A DNA stretch of 64,000 nt from Isoetes taiwanensis (taxonomy: Eukaryota; Streptophyta; Lycopodiopsida; Isoetales; Isoetaceae): assembly GCA_021234155.1 (NCBI GenBank), contig JAJEKV010000223.1:684001-748000 (forward strand), given 5' to 3'. The position numbers were made by a program, and so were the translations under genes. The notes below the pieces were generated by a model. That model did no database searches. It saw nothing but the letters and a program-made list of their open reading frames with translations, and was not told where the DNA came from. This document shows, one piece after another, positions 33,301 to 45,181 of the stretch. Every line of letters begins with the position of its first letter. Positions within the stretch are counted from its first letter, which is position 1.

Positions 33301-34142
33301 CCCTCTTCCCTTGGCTGAGCTAACAGGTATTCTTTAAATGGTGTACAAAAGAGATCCTTCCCTAGGAGCCCTGTATTGAATTTAAAGGGGACATTTCCTT
33401 TTCGTCTGGCGGAAGGAAGATCTTCAAATACTAGTTTTTGTGGGATATGATCTGACTGGGAAAAAGAAAGGTCCCCTTCCACATAGCACCGGTCCATAAG
33501 GGGGCCGAATTTGTTGGCCACATAAAATCTGTCTAGCGCATGCAAGTAAACTCTGTCCATTCCTTTTTGTTTATTAGACCATGAATAGGGAGTATTCGAT
33601 GGTGGGAGGAGAACGAAGCCACAATTGTTGAGAAGGGAATCCCATGCCAGTCGCTCCTCCCCCAAGAGGTTTCTATACAAGCCAATCTTTTGATCCCAAA
33701 CATCCGTCATATTGAGGTCACCGCCTAGAACCCAGTTGGCCACCGGCTGACTGATCACCCAATCCATGATTTCCTTCCAAAGAATGGCTCTTTCTGCAGG
33801 TTTATTTGTTGCATAAATATTAATCACTCCCCATTGAATCCCATCTGTCTCAAATTGCACAGCTTGCCACCTTCCGTCACCCCAAAGATATTGCAAAACT
33901 TACTAGTTAAACCCTTCCATAATGTTCCTGCATTCCCTTTAGTGCCCCCGGGTAAGCGAGGTAAAAGAGGAATATTGGCTTCCTACCTGTGCACCTAAGG
34001 AACTAGCCTCAAGTCAGGAAGTCTATGTTCCTGTATAAGTAAGATATCTGCGTTCATCGATCTCATTTCGCTGCTAAAACTCTAGCCCTCTTTAGAGGTC
34101 CCTTGATACCTCGAAGGTTCCACTTAAATAATCTTCATGATT
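30339..34142 (-). pseudogene. LINE ORF2: AP endonuclease, reverse transcriptase, zf-RVT, multiply broken
   Basis: The start at 34142 reads MKII then a stop where relatives have Trp, followed by NLRGIKGPLKRARVL-like residues and ILLIQEHRLP, the N-terminus of the EEP/AP endonuclease. From 33896 the frame is open: WGVINIYATNKPAER, LGGDLNMTDVWDQK, NTPYSWSNKQKGMDRVY and SQSDHIPQKL complete the endonuclease. RT follows with KSPGPDGFPPEFYVEFW, LDFRRAYDSLRW, GIRQGCPLAPYLFIIM and QYADDTFLFL. Lesions: TAG at 32808-32810, a frameshift near 32095, further shifts near 30715. The tail has SLWCIWKHRCGVAL. Closest relative in the window is the truncated copy at 19.2 kb. Confidence 0.93.
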
Positions 34143-35675
34143 TTTCTACTTAAGTAGCATCATCCCCTATCACGCACCCCTTATCATTTTTGGTGTTACC
34201 CAAACCCCTCCGGTTGTGTATCAAGACAAATTCCAAGAGACAATAATCATTGATCATTGATATCTTGATACATATCCACTTTATAACTGTCGACAAAAAA
34301 AGAGGACACCGACAATTTTTCAAAGGGACCCCTAGATTTATATACACTATGTTGAAAATCCCAAAAGTTAATATCTACCCATATGATGATCCGGATATAA
34401 GCTGTATTGGTTGAACCAAAGGCTTGCCCCCACCACCAATTTCCATACTTGCTCCCCCACCTCACGCCTTTGTCCATATCCACACACCCCCATTGGGACC
34501 CTACACCCCCAATTGAGACCATGTTGTTATAAGAGGATGCAAAAGTTATAATGATTGAATCCTTATTTCCATTCTTTGGATAGACTAGAGCTTATCCCCT
34601 CTCCAACTTCCATCCCCCCCCCAACCCCATAGCTATGTCCACATACCCCATTTGGGACCCCTGTGACTTATAAGAGGTTGCAGAGGTTATCATGGTTGGA
34701 CCCAAATTATAACAACAGCTCCAAATGAGCATTTTCCCCAACAAGACCCATACAATTCCATTTTTCCCATTGAAGTTTCCCCATCTTAAGACAACATCAT
34801 AGACACATGTAATGTTATATATTCTCTTATCCTTTTTTTCATTAGTATTGTCTTAAGGCTTGACTTCCATTTTGTGTTGGGAGGGCATGCCAATAGGACC
34901 CACTTCCCCATTCCCACCCATTCGAGGATCCCTTCCTCCCTTATATAGGTCAATCTTGTCCTTCTACTTGTAGCATTTGGCCTTCCCCATATAAGGATAG
35001 ATTGCAAAATTACTTCTGATTTAATCCATTTACCCCAAAGAAATATGCAATACGGGTCGTGATTGATTGACATTAAGTTATACAACTTTCAAAATTGTCT
35101 ACATTCCTTGTATTAAATCCAGATCAGTTTACAGCAGATAAACACATTCCTTATCATATTGTTTCAGCATTACAAGTCCACTACAGGGGACCATGTGGAA
35201 CCTATTACACATTGCAGGTCTACTGACATTTAGCCTTGCCATATATTCACCAATTTCTGACACAACAACCATGTTTCAGAGCTATTCTTTCAAGCTTTTA
35301 CCAAGTTTCATAACCAACCCATTTTCACCCCATTCTGACCTCGAACCCATATCAATATTGCTGCCATCTTGATTGCAATGCTTTCATTCTGCCCCTACCA
35401 TACTCTTTGTCTATTGTCTCTACTTTTACTTTTAGAGGGCCAGCACCACCAAGATGCTCTCTGTCCATCCAATGTCTCCAATTTGACTAACTCTATGTTT
35501 AGATTAATCTGGGTCTCTAATGCAGACAAACACAAAAGGATGGATAAGAGCAGGAGATAGGGCCAAAAAACTTACCTCGTTTAAGAGATAAAACTCCCGC
35601 TTCAACCACCAAAGCTTTTATATTTTCAAAGAGATAAGGGTTATTTTCCCTGCTATATGTAATAAGAGGTACATC
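34143..35675. other. Insert between LINE ORF1 and ORF2, origin unknown
   Basis: In the related LINE at 58-60 kb, the ORF1 stop overlaps the ORF2 start (TAATG). Here about 1.5 kb separates them. The insert is C-rich on the plus strand and contains a diverged internal repeat (34440-34530 and 34610-34700, both with ACACACCCCCATTGGGACC-like and TTATAAGAGG motifs). No coding domain, TIR or poly-A recognised. Confidence 0.55.
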
Positions 35676-35678
35676 GAA

Positions 35679-37320
35679 TCACGCTAATTTCTTCCCCTTT
35701 CGGGCTCCTTCTGATTTGGAATGCTCATGGAGTATTTTGGCGACCAAGCCTGGATCAAAGGAGACTTTCTTTTGAACCTTCCCCTTCTTTTTCTTGACCG
35801 AGGCTTCTAGTAATGTATCCTGATCGGCTAATGGTAGGTCAGGCTCATTAGACAAACCATAGACCTGTTCCCCTGCATTCTGATATGCTGCCACAACTTC
35901 TCCTTCCGATTGACAGCCCAACAATTCTGTTACAGCAGTAATTATGACATCATTCCCATCGGCCCCAATCCCCCTCGCTCTCATATGCCAACGCAATAGT
36001 GATTTCATTCCCGACAGTCTCATCACTTAAGCTTTCAACACCATCATTTCTTACTACAGTCTGCAAGGTAGGCTCCTCAATGGTCACCACTACTTCACAG
36101 CTTTCCTTCTCCATTTGGCTCTGAACTATAGAGTGACATGGAATCAATTCATTGTTGATGGAGTCCACCTCAGCAATGGTCAAATCTTTTTGGGTGGTCA
36201 AACCCTGGGAGGTTGGTACAAGTGTCGTTTCCCCAGCTAGCAAAGGGTCCACATCTGGACCACAAAGAGTAATGGAGACCAAAGATTGCTCAATATCAAT
36301 TTCGGATTCTCTGACAGTCCCCAGCTCTTGCTGTCCCTCTTGCCCCTCTTGCATATGTCCCTTTCTGGAGGATATATTAATATCTTCTGGAATCATTGGA
36401 CCATGACCCGAGCCATCTGCTTTACTGCCATGATTGGGCAATTCTTGCTGACTATTCATAGATTTAGCACATTCACCCACAAGGAAATTTGGGCCAGGGC
36501 TTCTAATAGAGAGGTTGTAACTACCTCGGCCTCTCCGAAGATTAAACAAGCCCTTTCTTTTATCTCTGTCAGCTTTGGAGGCTGAGGTAAACCCTTCTTC
36601 ATCCATTACCTCTTTTCCTTTCATGGGTACCTCTGGGATAGTACAAAGGGCACCTGCATGGACCATTGCACCACACATAGGACAGGGTGGAGGTAAGCCC
36701 GAGGTAACCAGATTGAACAATATTTTTTTCCCATTGTAACCTTTGAAGGGGACATGATCTGGAATAGGCTTCAAAATATCCATCGAAATGCAAATCTTAG
36801 GAGCCTCCATATTACTGCTACCCATGGAAATGAACTCCCCCAATGAAGCTGCAATGGACTTAAAGGCTTTGTCTATCCAATACTCTGACCGCAGACTGCT
36901 TAAAGAGACCCAAACCGGGTAGTAAAGTGCTTCCGGATTGAAGGGGTCAAAGTCTTCTCGCCACCTTTGAAGAAGAAACTGGCCATTGAGAGATGAGATT
37001 ATGCCTTTTTTAAAGAGAACATTAGCATCACTTTCTGTAACAGTAGTGACTAAGAAATATAGATTTCCTAGCCAGAGCACTCTAGGTGGGATCTTGGCTC
37101 TGCAGACCCGTTCTAACACCTTTGTGATCTCCCCTAGATTGGGATTACCCCTGATGATTTTCCCAATAAGGCCCAACTTGTCTAGACGACGAATGCGGTC
37201 AGCAACCTCAGGAATATGCAGCGAGACACAATTATCTTGAGGGTGAGAGGGAGGATCAACAAGTTCAGACACACATGGGATAACCTTAGCCCCTCCATCC
37301 TCAAGATGCGGTTCAGACAT
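35679..37320 (-). pseudogene. LINE ORF1: DUF4283-like RNA-binding region plus CCHC knuckle, frameshifted
   Basis: MSEPHLEDGG at 37320 leads to a region like the plant LINE DUF4283 domain (VLWLGNLYFLVTTVTESD, LQRWREDFDPFNPEALYYPV, PVWVSLSSLRSEYW, FKSIAASLGEFI). Next is a zinc knuckle CPMCGAMVHAGALC (CX2CX4HX4C). A long acidic/Ser-rich tail follows. Near 35950-36000 the reading shifts frame and continues to 35679, ending in a basic tail (KKKKGKVQKKVSFD, ARKGKKLA). ORF1 proteins package LINE RNA. Length about 540 residues fits plant LINE ORF1. Confidence 0.88.
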
Positions 37321-37402
37321 TTTTAGTAAAGCTCCAGCCAGTACTCACTTTCTAGCCAGGCAGGACGAACAAGAAATGCTTGAGTAGGTTGGATAGTTTG
37401 GG

Positions 37403-37681
37403 TCACAAAGAAGAGGAACCCGATAAAGGCCTAACAAAAGCTGGATCCCCTTGAATACGTAAACCTCCTACACAATGAAACTGATCAGAGAAGAGTGACC
37501 TATTGTCTACCAAAGTTGCCCACAATTCTGCCACAGGGCCCTCAATCCAACCCCACCACAGATAGAGGCCGTTACTTAGGATAACTGAGCGGAAGATAAC
37601 TTCAGATCTACTGGGAGAAGTAGCGGTAGATATATTTGACTGATAAGGACTAGAAGCATTAGATATGGAAATATCAGCCAT
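37403..37681 (-). CDS. Small LINE leader ORF B, 92 aa, unknown function
   Basis: An intact frame, MADISISNASSPYQSN..., ending TGA 83 bp before ORF1. It shares the core WWGWIEGPVAELWATLVDN with the ORF immediately upstream, so the two are paralogous. No known domain recognised. Position in the 5' leader, on the same strand as ORF1, suggests either genuine upstream ORFs or a duplicated leader segment. Confidence 0.5.
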   Translation of the reverse strand: MADISISNASSPYQSNISTATSPSRSEVIFRSVILSNGLYLWWGWIEGPVAELWATLVDNRSLFSDQFHCVGGLRIQGDPAFVRPLSGSSSL

Positions 37682-37693
37682 TCAATATCTGCA

Positions 37694-38065
37694 TTAGACT
37701 CGGTAGACTTCCAGGGAGATCATCTCACCAAAGGAGTGATAGAAAACTGAAAAGAGAGAAGTGACTGGCCGATCTTCACCAAGATGGGCTATCTTGAATT
37801 CAGTGGCAGTGGCCTGTTGGTCCAGTGAGATGGAAGACTGAGCAACTGTGAAATATAACTCAGGGAAGATATGCTCATCCACTAACATACACCAGAGCTC
37901 AGAAGACTGACCCTCAATCCAACCACAGCAGACTTCGTTTGAAGCAAAAATTACCACAAAGTATTTGCTTAGAACAAGGGCTGACAGAGGAGAAGAAACC
38001 TCGTAATGAGGGGGAGACGAAGCAGGAGATGCACAGATCAGAGCCAAAGGTAAAGGAAGACCCAT
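37694..38065 (-). CDS. Small LINE leader ORF A, 123 aa, unknown function
   Basis: MGLPLPLALICASPASSPPH opens the frame; a hydrophobic N-terminus could be a membrane or signal segment. The core CCGWIEGQSSELWCMLVDE matches ORF B downstream. The stop lies 12 bp before the ATG of ORF B. No family recognised. Confidence 0.5.
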   Translation of the reverse strand: MGLPLPLALICASPASSPPHYEVSSPLSALVLSKYFVVIFASNEVCCGWIEGQSSELWCMLVDEHIFPELYFTVAQSSISLDQQATATEFKIAHLGEDRPVTSLFSVFYHSFGEMISLEVYRV

Positions 38066-38250
38066 GAACCAAAGGGAGATGGTGAGAAAAAAAACCCCAG
38101 AGCTGGATATATATACAAGGCCATGGAATGATTGAGACTAGAAGGATAGATTGAAACACTAGAAGGATAGATTGAAAATCTAGAGCTGAAAGGGATAGAA
38201 ACAGAGGCACTTAAAGGAGAAAGAGATGTGCCGGATCATTCTAAGGAGGG

Positions 38251-39028
38251 TCAAGGTAGGCCTGCATGCTGCATAGAAGCTGAAGCACACAACCGCCACA
38301 GCAGCCGAATCACCCTGTCAGATTTGCTTCATTGAGCAACCCGGACCACTATCCAGCATCCATTTCCTAAACTACAGACCACTGCCCAGCCTCCCCCCCT
38401 ACCGGGGGGACCTCTGTAACCTGTTGCTCCTCAGACAATCTAGAGCTTCACTCTCGCGGGAAGTGATGAGGACCTGCCGGATTCAGAGAGCACAAAACCG
38501 TGCCGTACTGGCCAATCTCCTCACACCAGCGCCAACAGTCGCCAACAGTCCGCCGTTCTTATCTGTTCCGGCCGATGAGGAGCTTATCTGTTCCCTAGGT
38601 AGAATATTGTTACTATATACAAGTAAATTTACAACTCTTAAAGGAGACAATATCAAAAGGTTGATTTGCCAAGTTCTATTTTGTTTTAGAGAAACATATA
38701 TTTATAAGCATGGATTGTATAAAATCAAACAGACTGATGCATCATTCTAATAAGACAGACAATAATGCGAGTAGAATGGCAACAATCTTATTTTGCAATA
38801 TCTGATAGCAAGATCCACTCTGATTGCAATCACTTGACTATGCATCTACTCATTCTGTTCCACTCTATGCTTTCATTATTCCTACCCATTTGACACGTCT
38901 ATGGCTAATGTTTGACACACCTAAACCCTAAACCCTAAGTCATTACAATATATGGGCAGGATTGCATCTAAAACGTTTTCTTCCACCTACGAACTCCATG
39001 ATGTCTACTATTCTACAGGTCCAGGTAA
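38251..39028. other. Possible LINE 5' UTR then Helitron-end flank
   Basis: GC-rich to about 38600, then AT-rich. No gene seen. The right end is the Helitron hairpin at 39029, so part of this stretch may be Helitron; its 5' end was not located. Confidence 0.35.
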
Positions 39029-39058
39029 TGCCTGGCATCGCCGGGCACACGTTTCTAG
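39029..39058 (+). other. Helitron 3' terminus: hairpin plus CTAG
   Basis: TGCCTGGC-ATC-GCCGGGCA (39029-39047) is an imperfect hairpin followed by CACGTTT and CTAG (39055-39058), then T. It is the same family as the terminus at 15941, on the opposite strand. Confidence 0.7.
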
Positions 39059-40568
39059 TAGATATGTACTATTCCTCTAGTTTGTCATTTCTATGCTGAA
39101 TGACCATAGGTCTTTGAAAGCCTAACAAATTTGACCTTGCATAAATCTAAGCCTAAAGGCAAACTTGGCCTTGCAAAAACCTAAGCCTAGTCGAATGATA
39201 CTAAGCTTAAATGCCTAACAGCTTTGACCTTGCCAAAGCCTTTATGGTGTGCTTTTTGCTAGTTCTTTTTTGTTTTTTGGGTTGCCCCTAAGGGGGCAAA
39301 CCCTTGTTTTTGTGGGTTTACGGCATATTCCACGTATATGCCAGTATATGCCGGAAATATGCCATTGACTGCTAAAAACCCATTATTGGCCGTAAACTGG
39401 CGGTCATTTTTGTTGTTGCTGTGCAGCTCTGGAAACCGGCTAACCGGTGTTCTGGCTGTTCTGGCGATGGAGCTGCTTTCTTAAAATGTATTGCAATATC
39501 AGATGTATTTTTTCCTTTGCTAAGATCAGTCTGATTAGTAATAGAACCGGCAGGGATCCAATAAATTTTTTTCGCAGCTCCCTCAGATGTCGCCTTCTTC
39601 CTTCATTTCTCCATTCGCTCAAATGCAAAGAAGAGTTTTTGTTCGCCCTTGCTTTTCGTGACATTGCTTTGACGCCGGGCACAGAAAGTGGCTGGAGCTT
39701 CGTGTAAAACTTTTACCACTCTTCTCCATTACATTTGAAGAAGGCTCCTAACGGAATAGCAGGCTGGAGCTTCAAATTTAACTTCAGGTAGATTAACAGA
39801 GGATACATAAGAAACAGGTTTACAAACGACCTGATCTTCACCAGAAGTCGATTCTCAAATTTGCATATTATTCCATTTCTTTTTGCTTGATTGAACGACA
39901 AACCGGGTAATTGTTTTTCAAGTCTTCAATCCATGTAGAACATTCCTAGGTTGGTTTTACGAAGTTTAGGCTTTCCTTTTGAGTCATTTCTCGGAAGAAG
40001 GCATCTGCGTCAACCAAAGCAAAGAAGTGTGTTTGAGAATTTGTTTGCTTCGGATTTTAGGGGTTTCAAGGAGATTTATTTCATTTGGGTTCGTTTGTGA
40101 TTTATTGTGCTTTCAAGGAATAAGAAACATGCATTAGGGATATGCCTCTTTGCAAGAGGATAGTAGCACTGGTTATGGAAATGAGAACTTGCCGGACAAT
40201 GGGATTTTCTATTTTGTATTTTATGCGCATGATTCGCATGTCCGGAAGGATCTTTGGATTAGATGTGGCAGAAGATTAAACCCTTGCATCTCAACCAAAC
40301 ATTGCTTTATTGTGGGCGATTTTTGATACATGAGGATTTAGACTCTTTTGGAATGCATTGTTTTGAGACCGTGTAATTTCTATACAGGAGGATACAGACT
40401 CTTTTAGGTATGTAAGTTTAGTAATCGATCATTTTCCTGAGATTGAAAACTTGTGCCTTTTGGCTCTTTTGGCTCTTTTGCTTGCATTTTCATAGCTATG
40501 CAACATCGTAGAAGTTAAAGTTGTGTTCATTTTGTGTTTAATTCTAAGTGTTGATGTTTATTTTGTAG
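39059..40568. other. Probable intron or upstream DNA of the TGD3-like gene
   Basis: Holds a degenerate repeat of a CCTAACA-TTTGACCTTGC-AAA-CCTAAGCC unit (39118-39235). No exon recognised. Ends with the TTTTGTAG acceptor of the next feature. Confidence 0.35.
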
Positions 40569-40918
40569 GTTGTGATGTATGATGAACCAACTGCAGGATT
40601 GGATCCCATAGCATCGACGGTGGTTGAGGATCTCATACATTCTGTCCACATAAAAGGCCGTGATGTCAGTGGAAACCCGGGCAAAATTTCATCATATGTG
40701 GTTGTAACCCATCAACATAGCACAATACGGAGAGCTGTTGATAGGAGAGCTGTTGATAGGTAACAACTTATGTCTAAATATTGACCCACCATTTATATAC
40801 AAAAATGCTGACAAATGTGTTTCATGACATAAGGATTTTATTCCTTCACGATGGAAGAATTGTTTGGGAAGGAGCAACGGCAGAATTTGATACAACAGTG
40901 AATCCAATTGTCCGACAA
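40569..40918 (+). CDS. TGD3: TGD3-like chloroplast ABC transporter ATPase, two exons (partial gene)
   Basis: Exon 1 (40569-40759) starts after TTTTGTAG and encodes VVMYDEPTAGLDPIASTVVE, then DLIHSVH and SSYVVVTHQHSTIRRAVDR. These contain the Walker B DE, the D-loop and the switch His of ABC ATPases, and match plant TGD3 (the ATPase of the TGD1/2/3 lipid importer in the inner chloroplast envelope). Exon 2 (40834-40918, donor GTAAGC) encodes ILFLHDGRIVWEGATAEF and NPIVRQ. Frames join in phase (R codon split AG/G). The short last exon and all upstream exons are not found; they may lie beyond long introns or be lost. A 15-bp tandem duplication at the end of exon 1 adds five in-frame residues (RAVDR repeated). 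Confidence 0.8.
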
Positions 40919-42740
40919 GTAAGCATTTTCTTTGCAGCTTGTGCTCACAACCAGGAGAATGGATGATCCTCTAAATTCATCTACACTTCTTGTAGGCGTA
41001 ACATTCCATTACCTGCGCAGGAGAAGGATAACTTATAATAATAATTTTTTATAGAACAGTTTCAGATTATGCTGAAGTGTGGTGATCTAGTTGCCTTAAA
41101 ATTGGAGGGAAAAGGTTCTTTACAAGATACAACATGCAAGGTTTCCATCAAGTTTTCAAGACGAATTTACAATCCTCGGCATGTGTAGGTGAAAAGTTGT
41201 CTTGTGCAAGGAGCCAATGAGAAATGAGATAATTAGGACATTAGCTGAGAAATCGATGAACTAATGGTATGAATAAGATGGTTGCAGGCTTCAGAGGGTT
41301 AGCGCACAACTGGAATTCTAAGAATGAGTTATGCTACAAACCCTACACATGCCCAATGCATCTAGGGATCTTATAACAAGCAAGGTCAGGCTCTGGGAAC
41401 TAGATAATTCAGCTTGATTTAGAGAATGTGTTTCTATAGAAGCGTGGATATAATAGTGATGGTTATAAAGGAATAAAGAACAAGGAGTGCAGCTATGGAA
41501 AATGGTGGTAAATGGTATGGACATCTGTCTTACTTAAGCCAATCATAAATTTCTTCCTTCCAGATATCTTAGAAGAAAATGAGATGTTCCATGGACTCAG
41601 ATTGAACAGGAAGGTCTGGCCAGAATGCAGAACTTTATTGTGCAGAACATTTTTGAGCAAGCAAACAGATGCCTACGCCAAATACTCAAGAGAGAGACTC
41701 AAAGAAGATGAGAATCCCCGGTAGTCTTTGCATTACTTGGTAAAAAATAGACATTAAATGATGGGGTCTTATATGTCAATGCTCAAAGGGTATATTCTGC
41801 TAGATCTCCAGGCAATGCATTAAGATTATTGTAATCAGGGGATTTAACTCCATTAAATATTGGCGCATGTTCCTAGGCAAGACTGAGACTGGTAATGAAG
41901 GATATGGATGCTAAAAGCATACAAGAGGTCCCTACACTTCACTTGCACTCCTGTGTAATGAATAGTTTGGGACAAAATGCATTGTGTATTGTATTATTAC
42001 TTGTAACACTAAGCAGTTCACAGAACCAACATTAATTTATGCATCTTAGTGCTTTCAACATGACCGTAGATTTTAAGGCTTCCGTTAAGTTCTAAATATC
42101 ATGTTGGCGTCATTATAATGAGTTCAATAAAAGTATGCATGATAGGTCCATTCTTAGTGCAATCTTACAAACTTTCTAGGTCCAACCAGATGAAGTTTGC
42201 TTTTATGAGGAGAGAGAAAATTATGAAGTTTAGGCTCACATTCCCCATATGCAAAATTCATTGAAACTACCTATTTCATTAAATAGAGATGTTAATGTTT
42301 CATCAAATAGAGTGGTTTAACGTCTTTGAATCATCAAATCCATGAGAAGTAAAAATGCAAACCATCATATCATTAGGTATTATTGTTGTATAATGTTCAA
42401 AGAAGAAGACCAATATATTTGAGATATATCTTGTCTGGCTCATTTGAATGTTCCGCTAAGGATTTAATTGCAAAGCATGCCCATCCTGGATAAATCCATT
42501 TTTTTGTAGATATAGTTTATTAAATAGATAAGCATCATACTTCATCAGCCGTTACTGCAAGATGTTCGCCTATATAAACACCTCAATCAAAGAAAAGTTG
42601 GTCTCTCTGAACTAAAGCTGGAATCTAAGTTGTTATCATGATATACGCTCAAATACTCAAGAGAGAGACAAACTTATTTAGATGAAGAGCTTGCGTAATA
42701 TTCACTAAAAGCATATAAAAAATTAACATAAAGTAGCTGG

Positions 42741-42815
42741 CAATTTGAGAAGTTATGCAGAACCAACTGGCATAATTTGAGCAGTTATGCAGAACCAACT
42801 GGCATAATTTGAGCA
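42741..42815. repeat. 32-bp tandem repeat, about 2.4 copies
   Basis: GTTATGCAGAACCAACTGG recurs with period about 32 bp. Confidence 0.85.
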
Positions 42816-43405
42816 AAGTATATTCGGTCTCTTCAAATGAAATTCCTTATTATGATTTTAGTGCTCCATTTATGTCGAATTTGCATCATCCTCTACCCTC
42901 TTGTCAGTTGTTGTCTTTTGATTTGCGTCCCATTCAGTGAGGTGATGGTGTTGAATCTTCAGTTGCCATGGTTTTTAAGCGAAGAGGAGTGCAAGATAGT
43001 GTTCCAAATTGTTACTTGAAATAACGAGCAATGTTGTGTACCAGATTTTGTACATGCTGTAGTCCTAATTTTGCATGGCTAATACAAGGAGAATCAATAG
43101 AGCTTTAGTTCATGATAACAAAACCCACTTCTTCATTTTTATATACCCAAAAAAGGTTTAGATAAAAAGGCGTACAAGCTTAAAAGAAAGGGTTTGGACA
43201 GCCAAAAGCCCACAATGAAAAGGTCATAATGAGCGACCAGTATAAAGTTATCAATACTTTCTCTTTCCTTCCTTAGTTGTATGAATTGATCTACACAGCT
43301 TTACAAACAAAACTCAAAACTCCTACATTAAGAAAACGACACCCTATATTCATAGTATTTACAAGGCTTCATACAAAACCAAAAGACTTAGTATGCAACG
43401 GCAAA

Positions 43406-43474
43406 ACAGAAACCATGAAAACACATTCCCCGACATCGAAGGGCAACCCCTCGTGCGTAGCACCTTGTTCTTTT
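43406..43474 (-). repeat. Short interspersed repeat, copy 2
   Basis: The minus strand reads CAAGGTGCTACGCACGAGG, GGTTGCCCTTCG and GTGTTTTCATGGTTTCTG, matching 25041-25130. Confidence 0.5.
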
Positions 43475-45181
43475 AGAGTAAGAGTTGGTTTTATCATTAA
43501 TTATAAAAATTCAAGAACAAAGCAAAATCCATGCTTTTGAATGAAAGCATGATGAAAGAGAGAATAGTATGTAGTCATTACAAAGCATCATAGCTTGAAT
43601 CATATAACCCAGTAATATCCAAAATGGGGCGGAATGATGAGTAAAATTTGAAGCACCAGAGGTCTTTTAACATTCGAAGCAGCATCTCACCAATATCAAT
43701 AAAAATGATATCCGTTCGCAAGCTATGAGCTTAGATCTCAAATCCTGTTCACAGTATAAACCAACTAACCAAAATAGTGAAACAAAATAAAAATTTAGAT
43801 AAGAGCACACCATTATAGGAATTCTGGAATGAAAGGAGGGAAGAAAAGTCAGATCAACCAACAAAGGATCCATGGTCAAATGAAAGAACTATGACTCTGC
43901 AAAGAAGATGGAATTGAAGTCGAAATTGAAGGGATCAGTTGTTCGGTATAGGACTTGACTGGCCAACTGTTATTGTAGAATAGGCGAAATTTATCTTTGT
44001 CTACCAAGAGTAAAAGCAATGATTCATAGACATCTGCAAGTTGCTTGTGATTATAGTGCATCGATCTATAGCTTGATAGTTGACTTTCAGCTAGACGGAA
44101 ATGATTGTTGATCAGAATGAAGCATCAACTGCGTTCATTAAAGATAAAGAGGTTTTGTTCGCTTTAGTCTATCATCCAATGATACATTAGAATAAATTTC
44201 GGGAAGATTGCGAGATACGTCGTAAGGAAAAGGCCTCTGAGTAGCCGGATTTATTGGATGCAGAATGCCACGGTAGTCTGGATCCGCAGAAAGAATATCT
44301 CAGCAAGGTACATTGTGAGAAATAGGATCCATGATGCTCTTGTCCTGGAGTAAATTATCAAAGTTTCCAAAGAGGATGATGCCCTCAGAATTTTCTTGAA
44401 AGGATTGCAGCTTCTGAAGTAGTAAAGAGCAGTTGGAAGCCGAAAGTTTAGCAATAAAGGAGTGAAGAAATGCCAAATGTTTAGGTTTTTGGGGGCAATT
44501 AGAATCCATAACGGAAAGTTCAGGGGAAAACAACAAACGCACATGCAAATTGAAAAGCTCAGACGAACCAAGAAAGGGGGAAAATGAAAACAGGGGAGAA
44601 AGACGCCAGTGATTAGACTCTAATTTAATCAACAGAGGTCGGTCAACCATCACAATTATATAGATCAAACCCAGTCAAACAGAACTTGCCAATTCAAAGA
44701 AAACTAAGGTGAATCCTCTTCAAATTGAGTTGTATCATGTTGAGAATACACTTCAACGAAAATTTTGAATTCCGCCCATTCACCGTGAACTCGGAAGATG
44801 CCTGAAGGAGCAACGCAGCTTGATAACACAAATTCTTCCAAGCAAGAATTTGTAATTTCAACCTCAAATTCAACCGTACTAGGAACAAAAGCTGTATTTA
44901 GGAGTAAAGAGATTTTCTGGAAAAACTTGTTGAATGATCAATGAATTCCAAAGTTTAGTAGTGGAGTCCTTCAGAAAGCCACAGGTAATTCTTGTTTTCT
45001 CCCTGATAATTGTGAAAATTTCTGCTTCCATAAGAGAATCAATCCTCAAGGGACAAGGGAACGCTGACCCTCTACAAGGGCAGCAGAATTAACTTCGGAA
45101 AAAAGAAAATCCGACACTTTTATACCAAGAAGAGAGAAATTCAAATAGGACAAAATTTTCAAGAAAATAGGCGCTCATTTT

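Larger units (their letters stand above)
30029..38250 (-). mobile_element. Near full-length L1-type LINE (minus strand) with 5' leader ORFs and an internal insert
   Basis: T(23) at 30029-30051 is the poly-A tail. Reading leftward from about 38250: two small ORFs, ORF1 with zinc knuckle, a 1.5 kb insert, then ORF2 (endonuclease, RT, zf-RVT). The 5' limit is an estimate; GC-rich DNA as far as about 38610 could be part of its leader. The 20-bp CTAGAAGGATAGATTGAAA unit is repeated at 38141-38179 in the putative 5' UTR. Confidence 0.88.
40919..45181. other. Long apparently non-coding stretch
   Basis: No convincing gene. It contains a 32-bp tandem repeat (42741-42815, unit GAGCAGTTATGCAGAACCAA plus CTGGCATAATTT) and an inverted copy of a short interspersed repeat at 43406-43474. 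A 52-residue open stretch at 41567-41724 after a CTTCCAG could be an exon of an unknown gene. It could also be intron of the TGD3-like gene. Confidence 0.35.

Noticed and set aside
37403-38065. Idea that the small LINE leader ORFs are a toxin-antitoxin or defence pair
   Set aside because: They are paralogous, lie inside a retrotransposon leader, and match no such family.
39240-39320. TTGCCCCTAAGGGGGCAA-like hairpin resembling the one before the A-run at 23960
   Set aside because: The similarity is a short palindrome; not enough shared sequence to call a repeat family.
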